64,000 nucleotides of DNA from Desulfovirgula thermocuniculi DSM 16036 (GTDB lineage: Bacteria; Bacillota; Desulfotomaculia; Desulfotomaculales; Desulfovirgulaceae), in contig NZ_AUBR01000011.1 in assembly GCF_000429345.1 (NCBI RefSeq), positions 1 to 64,000 on the forward strand, given 5' to 3'. The position numbers were made by a program, and so were the translations under genes. Positions within the stretch are counted from its first letter, which is position 1. Every line of letters begins with the position of its first letter. Shown here in pieces: positions 37,383-44,939 of this stretch. Below the pieces are notes generated by a model. That model was not told the origin of the DNA. It searched no databases and saw only the letters and a program-made list of their open reading frames with translations.

Positions 37383-38549
37383 TTGCTTCGGCGCATTTTA
37401 GCCGCGCTCGTTCTTGCCTGCGGGGTGATGCTCATGCCCGCGGCGGCTCCGGCCAAGGAGCCGGCCACCTTCGAGCTGTCCCTGGAAAAGGCCGTGGAAA
37501 TGGCCATTGCCAACAGCAAGGAACTGCAGAACGCCCAGTACGACATCGACCGCGCCTGGGAGGTGCGGGAAAAAGCGGCGGACAACGTGAAGTACATCCC
37601 TGCCGGGATTATTTCCGGCGACGACGCTGCCAAGGCGGCTGCTGCTTTCACCGGGCTTGTGCAGGCAGACCTTAGCTGGCAGGCAAAAAAGAAAGCTTAC
37701 GAGGTCACCAAAGACTCCGTGGTTATGGCCGTATACAAGGCATACTACAATGTCCTTTCCGCCCAGGAAAACGTACGAGCCAAAGAAGCGACGTTAAAGA
37801 GTGCCGAATGGCAACGCCGCATAGCTGCGGATCAGCTGCGCCTGGGTATGTTATCCAAGAGCGATTTCTTAACGGTGTCGGCGAGCATTGAGCAGGCCAC
37901 AAAAGACCTGGAGGCGGCAAAGAAGGCATTGGATGATGCATACCATCAGCTCAATCAGTTAATCGGCCTCTGGCCTGAAGACCGCCCCGTGCTTACCTCA
38001 CGCCCCAAGTATGAGCCTCTGGCCGTGGACAGCCTGGACGCGGCGGTGGAGCGCGCGGTGGCGGAAAGCCCCACGGTTTGGCTGGCCAAAAGCCAGGTAG
38101 ACTACTATAAATTGCGTCTCGATTTGTACCCCTTTAATACTTCCAGCGTTTCCGACCCTTATGATGCCTGGGAAATAGACGTTTCCAAAGCAGAAGTGTC
38201 GGCGGCCAGTACCGAGGAGCAGATACGCAAACAAGTGCGCTCGATATATTATACAGCCAAACAACTGGAAGATAGTTATGCCGCCGTCCTTCAGCGTCTG
38301 GAGGTAAATCGTGAGAAGCTTCGCGTGGCGCGCTTGAAGTTTGAGCTGGGCATGGCCACAAAGGCCGATGTTCTGAGTGCCGAGGCCGAGCTAGCAAAAA
38401 CGGAAAAAGATCTTCTGGACCTCGTCGCCCAGCACGAAATATGCGTCATGTTATTTGCCAAGCCCTGGGTGTATTCCGGCGGCGCGGGTGCAGGTACTTC
38501 CTCCGGCGCAGGTTCTTTTTCCGGCTCCTCCTCCCAGGCCTCGCGCTAA
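37383..38549 (+). CDS. TolC-like outer efflux protein
   Basis: This 388-residue exported protein has a signal peptide (about 1-25, ending APAKEP) and two long alpha-helical stretches with TolC-family character (SLEKAVEMAIANSKEL; ARLKFELGMATKADVLSAEAEL). It ends with a Gly/Ser-rich tail. TTG 37383 has AAGGAGG upstream. Base composition drops visibly from about 37.7 to 38.4 kb, unlike the flanking genes. In a Gram-positive-type cell the partner role is unclear; many Desulfotomaculum-like genomes carry such genes. It is followed by a strong terminator. Confidence 0.85.
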   Translation: MLRRILAALVLACGVMLMPAAAPAKEPATFELSLEKAVEMAIANSKELQNAQYDIDRAWEVREKAADNVKYIPAGIISGDDAAKAAAAFTGLVQADLSWQAKKKAYEVTKDSVVMAVYKAYYNVLSAQENVRAKEATLKSAEWQRRIAADQLRLGMLSKSDFLTVSASIEQATKDLEAAKKALDDAYHQLNQLIGLWPEDRPVLTSRPKYEPLAVDSLDAAVERAVAESPTVWLAKSQVDYYKLRLDLYPFNTSSVSDPYDAWEIDVSKAEVSAASTEEQIRKQVRSIYYTAKQLEDSYAAVLQRLEVNREKLRVARLKFELGMATKADVLSAEAELAKTEKDLLDLVAQHEICVMLFAKPWVYSGGAGAGTSSGAGSFSGSSSQASR

Positions 38550-38559
38550 AAAAGCCGAC

Positions 38560-38584
38560 GGCCCGCTTTAGGCGGGCCTTTTTT
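38560..38584 (+). terminator. Rho-independent terminator after the TolC-like gene
   Basis: GGCCCGC (38560-38566), loop TTTAG, GCGGGCC (38572-38578), then six T residues (38579-38584). Confidence 0.93.
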
Positions 38585-38990
38585 ATGGCCTTGACCGGAA
38601 GCCGTCTGGCACATCATGCAGGCCTTCCCCGACCAGAACTTTAGCTTTACCGACCTTACCACCTGCGGGAGGCCAGCAAAAGCCCCCGGGTGGCGTAATA
38701 ACAAAAAGAATTGCTAGCACTATATTTAGGGGGTGCACGTCGACGGGAATGCCGAGGAGACGGCTCAGTTCTGCGGCCGTTTCCAGTGTGAGGTCGAAGG
38801 TCTGATCGTCGCTGATTTTTTCGTCAAAATACACGGCCAGGTCTATGTCCCGGCAGGGGAGATCATCTTCCAGAAAGGAGCCGTGTAGAAAGGCGAAGCG
38901 TATTTCCGGGCGGCTAACCAGGTACTTTTTGAGCTGGGCAATGATCTTTTCTTTATCATTTTTTGGAAAGTAAATGCCTTTTCTCTCCAA
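38583..38990 (-). CDS. MNT-type nucleotidyltransferase, C-terminally replaced
   Basis: This 135-residue frame contains the minimal nucleotidyltransferase core: Gly37-Ser38 (LHGSFLEDD) and Asp48-x-Asp50 (CRDIDLAVYF), as in MntA antitoxins that AMPylate HEPN toxins. After VDVHPLN (about residue 88) the sequence stops looking like the family and reads through PIN-fragment DNA (on its other strand) into the TolC terminator. The C-terminus has therefore been lost and replaced. The start is TTG 38990 without a good ribosome-binding site, since an upstream stop blocks extension. It pairs with the broken HEPN gene upstream. Confidence 0.65.
   Translation of the reverse strand: MERKGIYFPKNDKEKIIAQLKKYLVSRPEIRFAFLHGSFLEDDLPCRDIDLAVYFDEKISDDQTFDLTLETAAELSRLLGIPVDVHPLNIVLAILFVITPPGGFCWPPAGGKVGKAKVLVGEGLHDVPDGFRSRP
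38601..38666 (+). pseudogene. PIN-domain (VapC-like) toxin fragment
   Basis: The plus-strand frame reads VWHIMQAFPDQNFSFTDLTT, the pattern of the C-terminal part of PIN toxins, in which an Asp follows the SFTD motif. An in-frame stop lies just upstream and the frame becomes unrelated sequence downstream, so only a short remnant survives. It begins 16 nt after the TolC terminator. Confidence 0.5.
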
Positions 38991-39007
38991 GGGGTCGGTA
39001 TAGCTGC

Positions 39008-39310
39008 TTAGCTTCCTTCATGAGATGCTTCCTCCAGATTTAAGATGTGCTCGACGGCCTTCAGAAACTCCAATATATCCGGTAGGTCGTTTCTCATTAT
39101 TTGCAACATTCGCCGGTCGTCGATTTTCCCATAGCCGTGAATAACCAAATTCCGGAAGCCCATCATTTTGCCCAAGCGTGCCGCCAACAGTGGATCTAGT
39201 AACTTGTGTTCGCCCAGTAGATAAAAGCTTTCGGCATAAGTTGAAGGGGCCTTGCATATAAGCCGGGCACATAAATGGGCGGCAATGTTTGTCGCTGCCC
39301 CGGCTACTCT
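39008..39310 (-). pseudogene. HEPN-domain (HepT-like) toxin gene, broken
   Basis: On the minus strand the frame reads IAAHLCARLICKAPSTYAE, then SFYLLGEHKLLDPLLAARLG, then FRNLVIHGYGKIDDRRM, and ends at TAA 39008-39010. The RNxxxH motif (Arg-Asn...His in FRNLVIH) is the HEPN RNase site. Upstream, the same frame meets a TAA at 39311-39313, and no usable start codon exists between it and the conserved core. The N-terminal helix of the domain is missing, so the toxin is probably inactive. It would pair with the adjacent MNT gene. Confidence 0.65.
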
Positions 39311-39365
39311 TTAGCCCTTCCTTAAAATCAAGAATAACACGCCTGCGGCAGTTTCCACAACTTGC

Positions 39366-39394
39366 TTGACTTTCTCCTTCCCCGCCCATATACT
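39366..39394 (+). promoter_or_regulatory. Promoter of the marR-efflux operon
   Basis: TTGACT (39366-39371), 17-bp spacer, TATACT (39389-39394); one of the best sigma-A promoters in the window. Confidence 0.8.
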
Positions 39395-39408
39395 TAACGT
39401 GGTGAAGT
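39392..39408. promoter_or_regulatory. Candidate MarR operator
   Basis: The 17-bp imperfect palindrome ACTTAACGTGGTGAAGT (39392-39408) has outer arms ACTT/AAGT and inner AC/GT. It overlaps the end of the -10 and the expected start site, the usual position for autorepression by a MarR-type protein encoded just downstream. Confidence 0.5.
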
Positions 39409-39430
39409 TTTTCCGGGGAAGGTGGTGGGC

Positions 39431-39895
39431 ATGGAGGGCGGCAACCTGGGCGTCCTCCTGGAACGGCTGGACGCCGTTTTCCAGCAGCTTTTCCGGCGGC
39501 TGCACGCGCGGCTCGTCAGGTCGCTGCCGGAGGGCCTCACCGGCAGCCAGTTTTTTGCCTTAAAGCTCATCTTCATGCGCGGGAGGATGACCGTCTCCGA
39601 AATGGCCGAGGAGCACGGGGTGAGCCTGAGCGCCGTTACGGCCATGGTGGACCGCCTGCATCGGCTCGGCTACGTGGAGCGGCAGCGGGACGAGGCCGAC
39701 CGCCGGGTGGTCTGGCTTTCCCTGACGCCCGAGGGGGAAGAGCTGGTGAGGTCCTGCCTGGCGTCCCGGAGGGCCGTGCTGGAGCACTACCTGTCCAGGC
39801 TCCCGGCCCAGGACGTGGTCGCCCTGGTGGGCATTTTTGAAAAGCTCCTCGCGATTTTTGCCCAAGAGGAGACGGAGGAAAAGAAAAGGGGGTAA
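39431..39895 (+). CDS. MarR-family transcriptional regulator
   Basis: This 154-residue winged-helix regulator has the recognition region MTVSEMAEEHGVSLSAVTAM and the wing DEADRRVVWLSLTPEG, both diagnostic of MarR. It is the first gene of an operon with a membrane-fusion lipoprotein and an RND pump, and probably represses it in the absence of a drug-like ligand. ATG 39431 has GGAAGGTGG upstream; GTG 39422 overlaps that site and is less likely. Confidence 0.92.
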   Translation: MEGGNLGVLLERLDAVFQQLFRRLHARLVRSLPEGLTGSQFFALKLIFMRGRMTVSEMAEEHGVSLSAVTAMVDRLHRLGYVERQRDEADRRVVWLSLTPEGEELVRSCLASRRAVLEHYLSRLPAQDVVALVGIFEKLLAIFAQEETEEKKRG

Positions 39896-39905
39896 TGCAG
39901 GCGGC

Positions 39906-41108
39906 ATGAGAAAGGGGTGGATGGTGCTTGCCGCGCTCTTGGTGCTGGCCCTTTTGGCCGCCGGGTGCGGCAAAAAGAAAGCGGGGGACGGTGCATCGTC
40001 CGGACCGCCCGCCGTGCAGACGGCCCGGGCCGAAATGGGGGTTTTAGAGGGCGGGGCGGTAATCACGGGCAAGCTGGAGGCCGTACAACAGGCCAACATC
40101 GTGCCCAAGGTGCCCGGCAAGGTGGCCAGGGTTGAGGTGGACGTGGGCAGCCGGGTGAGCGCGGGACAGGTGCTGGTAGCTCTGGAAAATAAGGACCTGG
40201 CCGACCGCTTGAACCAGGCCGAGGCGGCGGTGGCCCAGGCGGAGGCGGGTCTGACCCAGGCCCAGGCGGGGCTAAAGGCGGCGCAGGCGAACCTGGAAAA
40301 CGCGCGGGCGAGCTTGGCCGTGGCCGAGGCCAACTACAACCGGGCCAAGGAGCTCTTGGCCGCCGGGGCCATCTCCCAGGCCGATTTTGAGGGCCGCTAC
40401 GAGCTGCCCTACAAGCAGGCCAGGCAGCAGGTGGAGGCTTCATCTGCCCAGGTGGAGCAGGCGCAGGCGGCGGTGAGGGTGCAGGAAGCCGCCCTGGCCG
40501 GCGCGCGGGCCAATGCTTCCCTGGCCAGGACCGCCTATGAGGACAGCTTCATCAGGGCGCCCTTTAGCGGCGTGGTCACCGCCCGCTACATCAACCCCGG
40601 GGAAATGGCCGCTACCGCGCCGGTGGTCTCCCTGGCCAACCTGGATAAGGTGGTGGTTAAGGCCACCTGCGGGGAAAAGCTAATCAATCAGTTAAAAGTG
40701 GGGCAAAAAGTGAAAGTGGTGGTGGCCGCCGTGCGCCCCGAGCCCTTTGAGGGCACCATCACCCACATCGGCCCCGCCGCCGAAGCGCAGACCAAGGCTT
40801 TTCCCGTCAAAGTGGAAATTGACAACCCGGATCATGTCCTCAAGCCGGGCATGTTTGCCGAGGTGAGGATCGACACCTCTTCCCGGGAGCAGCTTCTCAT
40901 CCCGCGGGAGGCGCTCGTTAGAGACGGGGAGAGCACTTTTGTGTGGGTGGTGAAGGACGGCAGGGTGCAGCGGCGGGCCGTGACAGCCGGGGAGTCCGAC
41001 GGCAAGAAAGTGGCCATCCTCTCCGGCCTGGAGGCCGGCGAAGAGGTGGTCACCGCCGGCTACGAAGGCCTGGCGGAGGGCGCGGAAGTAAGGGTGAAGG
41101 GCGAGTAA
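39906..41108 (+). CDS. RND efflux membrane fusion lipoprotein (second system)
   Basis: This 400-residue HlyD/AcrA-family adaptor has a clean lipoprotein signal ending LLAAGC at Cys21. Lipoyl half-motifs flank a very Ala/Gln/Glu-rich helical hairpin (about 95-200, with repeated QAEAAVAQAEAGL-like heptads). The barrel and membrane-proximal domains follow (KPGMFAEVRIDTSSREQLLIP). It lies 10 nt after the marR gene and is followed by its RND pump. It is clearly related to the adaptor at 32.7 kb but far from identical. Confidence 0.9.
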   Translation: MRKGWMVLAALLVLALLAAGCGKKKAGDGASSGPPAVQTARAEMGVLEGGAVITGKLEAVQQANIVPKVPGKVARVEVDVGSRVSAGQVLVALENKDLADRLNQAEAAVAQAEAGLTQAQAGLKAAQANLENARASLAVAEANYNRAKELLAAGAISQADFEGRYELPYKQARQQVEASSAQVEQAQAAVRVQEAALAGARANASLARTAYEDSFIRAPFSGVVTARYINPGEMAATAPVVSLANLDKVVVKATCGEKLINQLKVGQKVKVVVAAVRPEPFEGTITHIGPAAEAQTKAFPVKVEIDNPDHVLKPGMFAEVRIDTSSREQLLIPREALVRDGESTFVWVVKDGRVQRRAVTAGESDGKKVAILSGLEAGEEVVTAGYEGLAEGAEVRVKGE

Positions 41109-41133
41109 GAGACTTGGAGGTTCTGCCTGCCCC

Positions 41134-44100
41134 ATGAAGGTTACCGACGTCTCCATAGCCCGCCCCATGCTGGTGGCGGTGCTGGTAACCGTGCTTTTGA
41201 TCCTGGGAGCGGTGTCGCTTTCCCGCTTGGCCATCGACCTCTGGCCGGAAATGAACCTGCCCGTGGCCGCCGTGGTCACCGAGTACCCCGGCGCGGGGCC
41301 GGCAGAGGTGGAGGAGCAGGTGACGCGGCCCTTAGAGGCCGTTTTAGCCATGTTAAACGACCTGGACACCATGCAGTCCACCAGCGGCGCCGGCAGCTCC
41401 ACGATCGTCCTCATGTTCAAGTGGGGCACGGACATGGACTACGCCGCCCTGCAGATCCGAGAAAAGGTGGATTTGGTGCGCAACTACCTCCCCTCCGGCG
41501 TAAAATCCCCCACCACCTTTAAGATGGACCCCAACATGATGCCCATCCTGCAGCTGGCCCTTTCTGCCGGCGATGCCGAAAAGTTAAAGAAGACTTTCGA
41601 CGACGTCATCCGGCCCCGCCTGGAAAGGGCCCGCGGTGTGGCTGCCGTGTGGTCGGCCGGCAGCCTGGAGAGGGAGATCCGCGTCCTGGTCGACCCGGAA
41701 AAGCTGGCCGGCTACGACCTCACTTTAAACGGCCTGGTGCAGGCCCTGCAGGCGGAAAATGCCAACGTTTCCGCCGGCAAGGTGCAGGAGGGCAAAAAGG
41801 ACGTCCTGGTGCGGGTGGCCGGGGAGTTCCGCAGCACCGACGAAATTGCGCAGGTGGTGGTGGGCAGCTCGCAGGGCACCCCGGTGCACCTGGGCGACGT
41901 GGCCCGCGTGGAGGACACCTTTAAAAAGACCACCCAGCTCAGCCGGGTTGACGGCCGCCCCGCCCTCACGGTTTACGTGCAGAAACAGAGCGGCACCAAC
42001 ACCGTGCAGGTGGCGCGGGAGGTAAAAAAGGCCGTAAAGGAGCTGGAAAAAGAACTGCCCTGGGTGCGCTTTGAGGTGGTCATGGACCAGGCCTCCTACA
42101 TCGAGCGCAGCATCTACCATGTGCTCAGGGAGATGCTGGTGGGGGGCCTGCTGGCCATGCTGGTGATGTGGGTGTTCCTGCGCAACTTGCGCTCCACCCT
42201 CATCATTTCCACTTCCATCCCCATCTCCATCATCGGCACTTTTGTGCTCCTCTACTTTAACGACATGACCTTAAACCTCATCACCATGGGCGGCCTGGCC
42301 CTGGGGGTGGGGCTCATTGTGGACGACGCCATCGTGGTGCTGGAAAACATCTTCCGCCACCGCCAGATGGGCTACGGCCTGGTGGAGGCGGCCAAGACGG
42401 CCACGGACGAGGTGGGCGGGGCGGTAATTGCCTCCACCCTCACCACCATAGCCGTCTTTCTGCCCGTGGTCTTCGTGCGGGGGCTGGCGGCCCAGCTCTT
42501 TGCCCCCATGGCCAAGACCGTTTCCTTTGCCATCTTCACCTCCATGGTCGTCTCCTTTACGGTGGTGCCCCTCCTGGCCAGCCGCTGGCTGCACCTGGAG
42601 GAGGCCGGCGGAGCGGGCGCCGGGCGCCGCGTGCTTTGGCGCCTGTACGGCTTCTCGGAGCGCTGGTACGAAAAGCTGGTGGCCTCATACCGGCGCCTCC
42701 TGGAGTGGGCCCTGGACCACCGGCGCCGCGTGCTGGCCCTGGTTGCCGCCCTCATGGCGGCCAGCGTGGCCGCCTTCCCCCTGGTGGGCTTTGAGTTCAT
42801 CCCCTCCATGGACCAGGGCCAGGTGACCGTTACCTTAGAGATGCCCCGGGGCACGGCGCTGGCCGAGACCAACCGCGTGGCCCAGGAGGTGGAGAAGATT
42901 GCCGCCTCCTACCCCTGGGTGGAGAGCGTCTTCACCGGGGTGGGCTTTACCGGGATGCAGGGGCTGTGGGGGGAGAGCTCCACGGACGTGGCCCAGATCG
43001 TCCTCACCCTGGTGGATAGGTCCCGCCGCGACCTCACGGCGGAGCAGGCGGCAGATGTCCTGCGGGAAAGGCTGGCGGAAATTCCCGGCGTAAAGACCAG
43101 GGTCAGCGCGGTGGAGGACACCATGCGGATGCAAGGCGGGGACGCCCCCCTGCAGTTGAAGATCAAGGGCGACGACCTGGACGTGCTGGCAGACCTGGGC
43201 GAAAAGGTGGCCTCGCTCGTGCGGGAGGTGCCGGGTACCCGGGAGGTGACCTCCAGTTTGGGCGAGCGGCGGCCCGAGCTGGTGGTGCGGGTGCACCGGG
43301 ACCGCGCGGCGGCCTGCGGCCTCTCTCCCGCGGAGGTGGCCGCCACCGTGCGCACTGCCGTTGAGGGCACGGTGGCCACGCGCTACCGCACCGGCGGGCG
43401 GGAAGTGGACGTCAGGGTGCAGCTGCGGGAGGGCGCGGTGGGCCGCCAGGCGGACCTGGAGAACCTCCTGCTCACCTCGGCCTACGGCACCAAGGTGCCC
43501 CTTTCCCAGGTGGCGGAAATTGTCGAGGACCGCGGCCCGCGCTCCATTTCCCGGGAGGATCAGAGCCGCATGGTTACCGTGAGCGCCAAGCTGGCCGGGC
43601 GGGACCTGGGCAGCGTAGTCAGGGACGTGCGGGCAAAGCTGGGCGGCCTGGCCCTGCCGCCGGGCTACACGGTGGAATTCGGCGGCGAGCAGGAGCAGAT
43701 GGCCGAAACCTTCGGGGATCTGGCCCTGGCCCTGGTGCTGGCGGTAGTGCTGGTTTACCTGGTGATGGTGGCCCAGTTTGAGTCGGCCCTTTACCCCTTC
43801 ATCATCATGTTTTCCGTGCCCGTGACGCTGGTGGGCATTACCTTTTCCCTACTGGTCACCGGGCGCTCGTTCTCCGTGCCCGCCTTTATCGGCGCCATCA
43901 TGCTGGTGGGTATTGTGGTCAAGAACGCCATTGTCTTTGTGGACTACGTAAATATCCTGCGGCGGCGGGGCCATTCCCGCCGCGAGGCCATCCTCACCGC
44001 CGGGCCGGTGAGGCTGCGCCCCATTTTAATGACGGCGCTGACGGCCATACTGGCCATGCTGCCCATGGCCGTGGGCATCGGCGAGGGCTCCGAGGGGCAG

Positions 44101-44259
44101 GCGCCCCTGGCGACGGTGGTGGCCGGCGGGCTGGCCTTCTCCACCCTCATCACCCTCGTGCTGGTGCCCGTGGTCTATACCATCCTGGACGACTGGAAGG
44201 AGCGGTGGTACGCCAAAAGGGCGAGGGGCGGCATCCGTGTGGCCTCTGGAGAAAGCTAG
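41134..44259 (+). CDS. RND-family multidrug efflux permease (second system)
   Basis: This is a 1041-residue HAE-type RND pump. Helix 4 carries the intact Asp397-Asp398 pair (GLIVDDAIVVLENIF), unlike the pump at 34 kb. Other family landmarks are IARPMLVAVLVTVLL at the N-terminus and GIVVKNAIVFVDYVN in the C-terminal half. ATG 41134 is preceded by ACTTGGAGG. No TolC-like gene belongs to this operon, so it may share the one at 37.4 kb. Confidence 0.94.
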   Translation: MKVTDVSIARPMLVAVLVTVLLILGAVSLSRLAIDLWPEMNLPVAAVVTEYPGAGPAEVEEQVTRPLEAVLAMLNDLDTMQSTSGAGSSTIVLMFKWGTDMDYAALQIREKVDLVRNYLPSGVKSPTTFKMDPNMMPILQLALSAGDAEKLKKTFDDVIRPRLERARGVAAVWSAGSLEREIRVLVDPEKLAGYDLTLNGLVQALQAENANVSAGKVQEGKKDVLVRVAGEFRSTDEIAQVVVGSSQGTPVHLGDVARVEDTFKKTTQLSRVDGRPALTVYVQKQSGTNTVQVAREVKKAVKELEKELPWVRFEVVMDQASYIERSIYHVLREMLVGGLLAMLVMWVFLRNLRSTLIISTSIPISIIGTFVLLYFNDMTLNLITMGGLALGVGLIVDDAIVVLENIFRHRQMGYGLVEAAKTATDEVGGAVIASTLTTIAVFLPVVFVRGLAAQLFAPMAKTVSFAIFTSMVVSFTVVPLLASRWLHLEEAGGAGAGRRVLWRLYGFSERWYEKLVASYRRLLEWALDHRRRVLALVAALMAASVAAFPLVGFEFIPSMDQGQVTVTLEMPRGTALAETNRVAQEVEKIAASYPWVESVFTGVGFTGMQGLWGESSTDVAQIVLTLVDRSRRDLTAEQAADVLRERLAEIPGVKTRVSAVEDTMRMQGGDAPLQLKIKGDDLDVLADLGEKVASLVREVPGTREVTSSLGERRPELVVRVHRDRAAACGLSPAEVAATVRTAVEGTVATRYRTGGREVDVRVQLREGAVGRQADLENLLLTSAYGTKVPLSQVAEIVEDRGPRSISREDQSRMVTVSAKLAGRDLGSVVRDVRAKLGGLALPPGYTVEFGGEQEQMAETFGDLALALVLAVVLVYLVMVAQFESALYPFIIMFSVPVTLVGITFSLLVTGRSFSVPAFIGAIMLVGIVVKNAIVFVDYVNILRRRGHSRREAILTAGPVRLRPILMTALTAILAMLPMAVGIGEGSEGQAPLATVVAGGLAFSTLITLVLVPVVYTILDDWKERWYAKRARGGIRVASGES

Positions 44260-44270
44260 GGGGTGGCGGC

Positions 44271-44927
44271 GTGAATAACAAAAATAAAAAAGTGATTGTG
44301 GCGGTTCTCCTGCTGGCGGTCCTTTCCCTGGCCGGGGTGAGCTTTTACTACTGGTACACCAACGCCTACTTCGTGAGTACGGAGGACGCCAAGGTGGATG
44401 CTGACCTTTTCCGGGTCAGCCCCCAGGTTTCCGGTAAAATCCTGGAGGTCTATGTGGAGGAAGGCCAGGCGGTGCGCGCCGGCGAGGTGGTGGCCAGGCT
44501 GGACGACACCACGCTTCAAGCGGCCAACCCCGACCTGGCGGTGGTGCGCGCGCCGGTGGACGGCCTGGTGGTGAAAAAGCTGGCGCGGCCCGGGGAAATG
44601 GCCGCGCCGGGGCAGCCGGTGGTCGTGCTGGTGGACCCCAAGGATCTTTACGTAACGGCCAACATTGAGGAAGACAAGCTGCGCCGCGTGCGGGTGGGCC
44701 AGCAGGTGGACATCTCCTTAGACGCCCTGCCCGGGAAAACCTTTACCGGGCGGGTGGAGAGGATCGGCAAGGCCTCCCTCTCCGTCTTCTCGCTCCTGCC
44801 CTCTTCCAGCGGCGGCAGCTTCACCAAGGTGGTGCAGCGGGTGCCGGTGAAGATCGTGTTTAACGAGAAGCCCGGCGAGTACGTGGAGGTCGGCACCAAC
44901 GCCTTTGTGCGCATCCACGTGAAGTAG
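44271..44927 (+). CDS. Short HlyD/EmrA-family membrane fusion protein
   Basis: This 218-residue protein has an uncleaved N-terminal membrane helix (about 7-27) and EmrA-like sequence (TEDAKVDADLFRVSPQVSGK; LVDPKDLYVTANIEEDKLRRV). The two lipoyl halves are joined almost directly (VVARLDDTTLQAANPDLAVV), so the long alpha-helical hairpin that reaches TolC in EmrA is absent. GTG 44271 follows GGGGGTGG. It precedes the EmrB-type transporter by 12 nt and should be its partner. Confidence 0.86.
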   Translation: MNNKNKKVIVAVLLLAVLSLAGVSFYYWYTNAYFVSTEDAKVDADLFRVSPQVSGKILEVYVEEGQAVRAGEVVARLDDTTLQAANPDLAVVRAPVDGLVVKKLARPGEMAAPGQPVVVLVDPKDLYVTANIEEDKLRRVRVGQQVDISLDALPGKTFTGRVERIGKASLSVFSLLPSSSGGSFTKVVQRVPVKIVFNEKPGEYVEVGTNAFVRIHVK

Positions 44928-44939
44928 GGGGTGGCGCCC

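Noticed and set aside
39018-39389. 123-codon minus-strand frame at the HEPN locus
   Set aside because: It is a shadow frame; the frame one step away carries the HEPN motif FRNLVIH and the family C-terminus.
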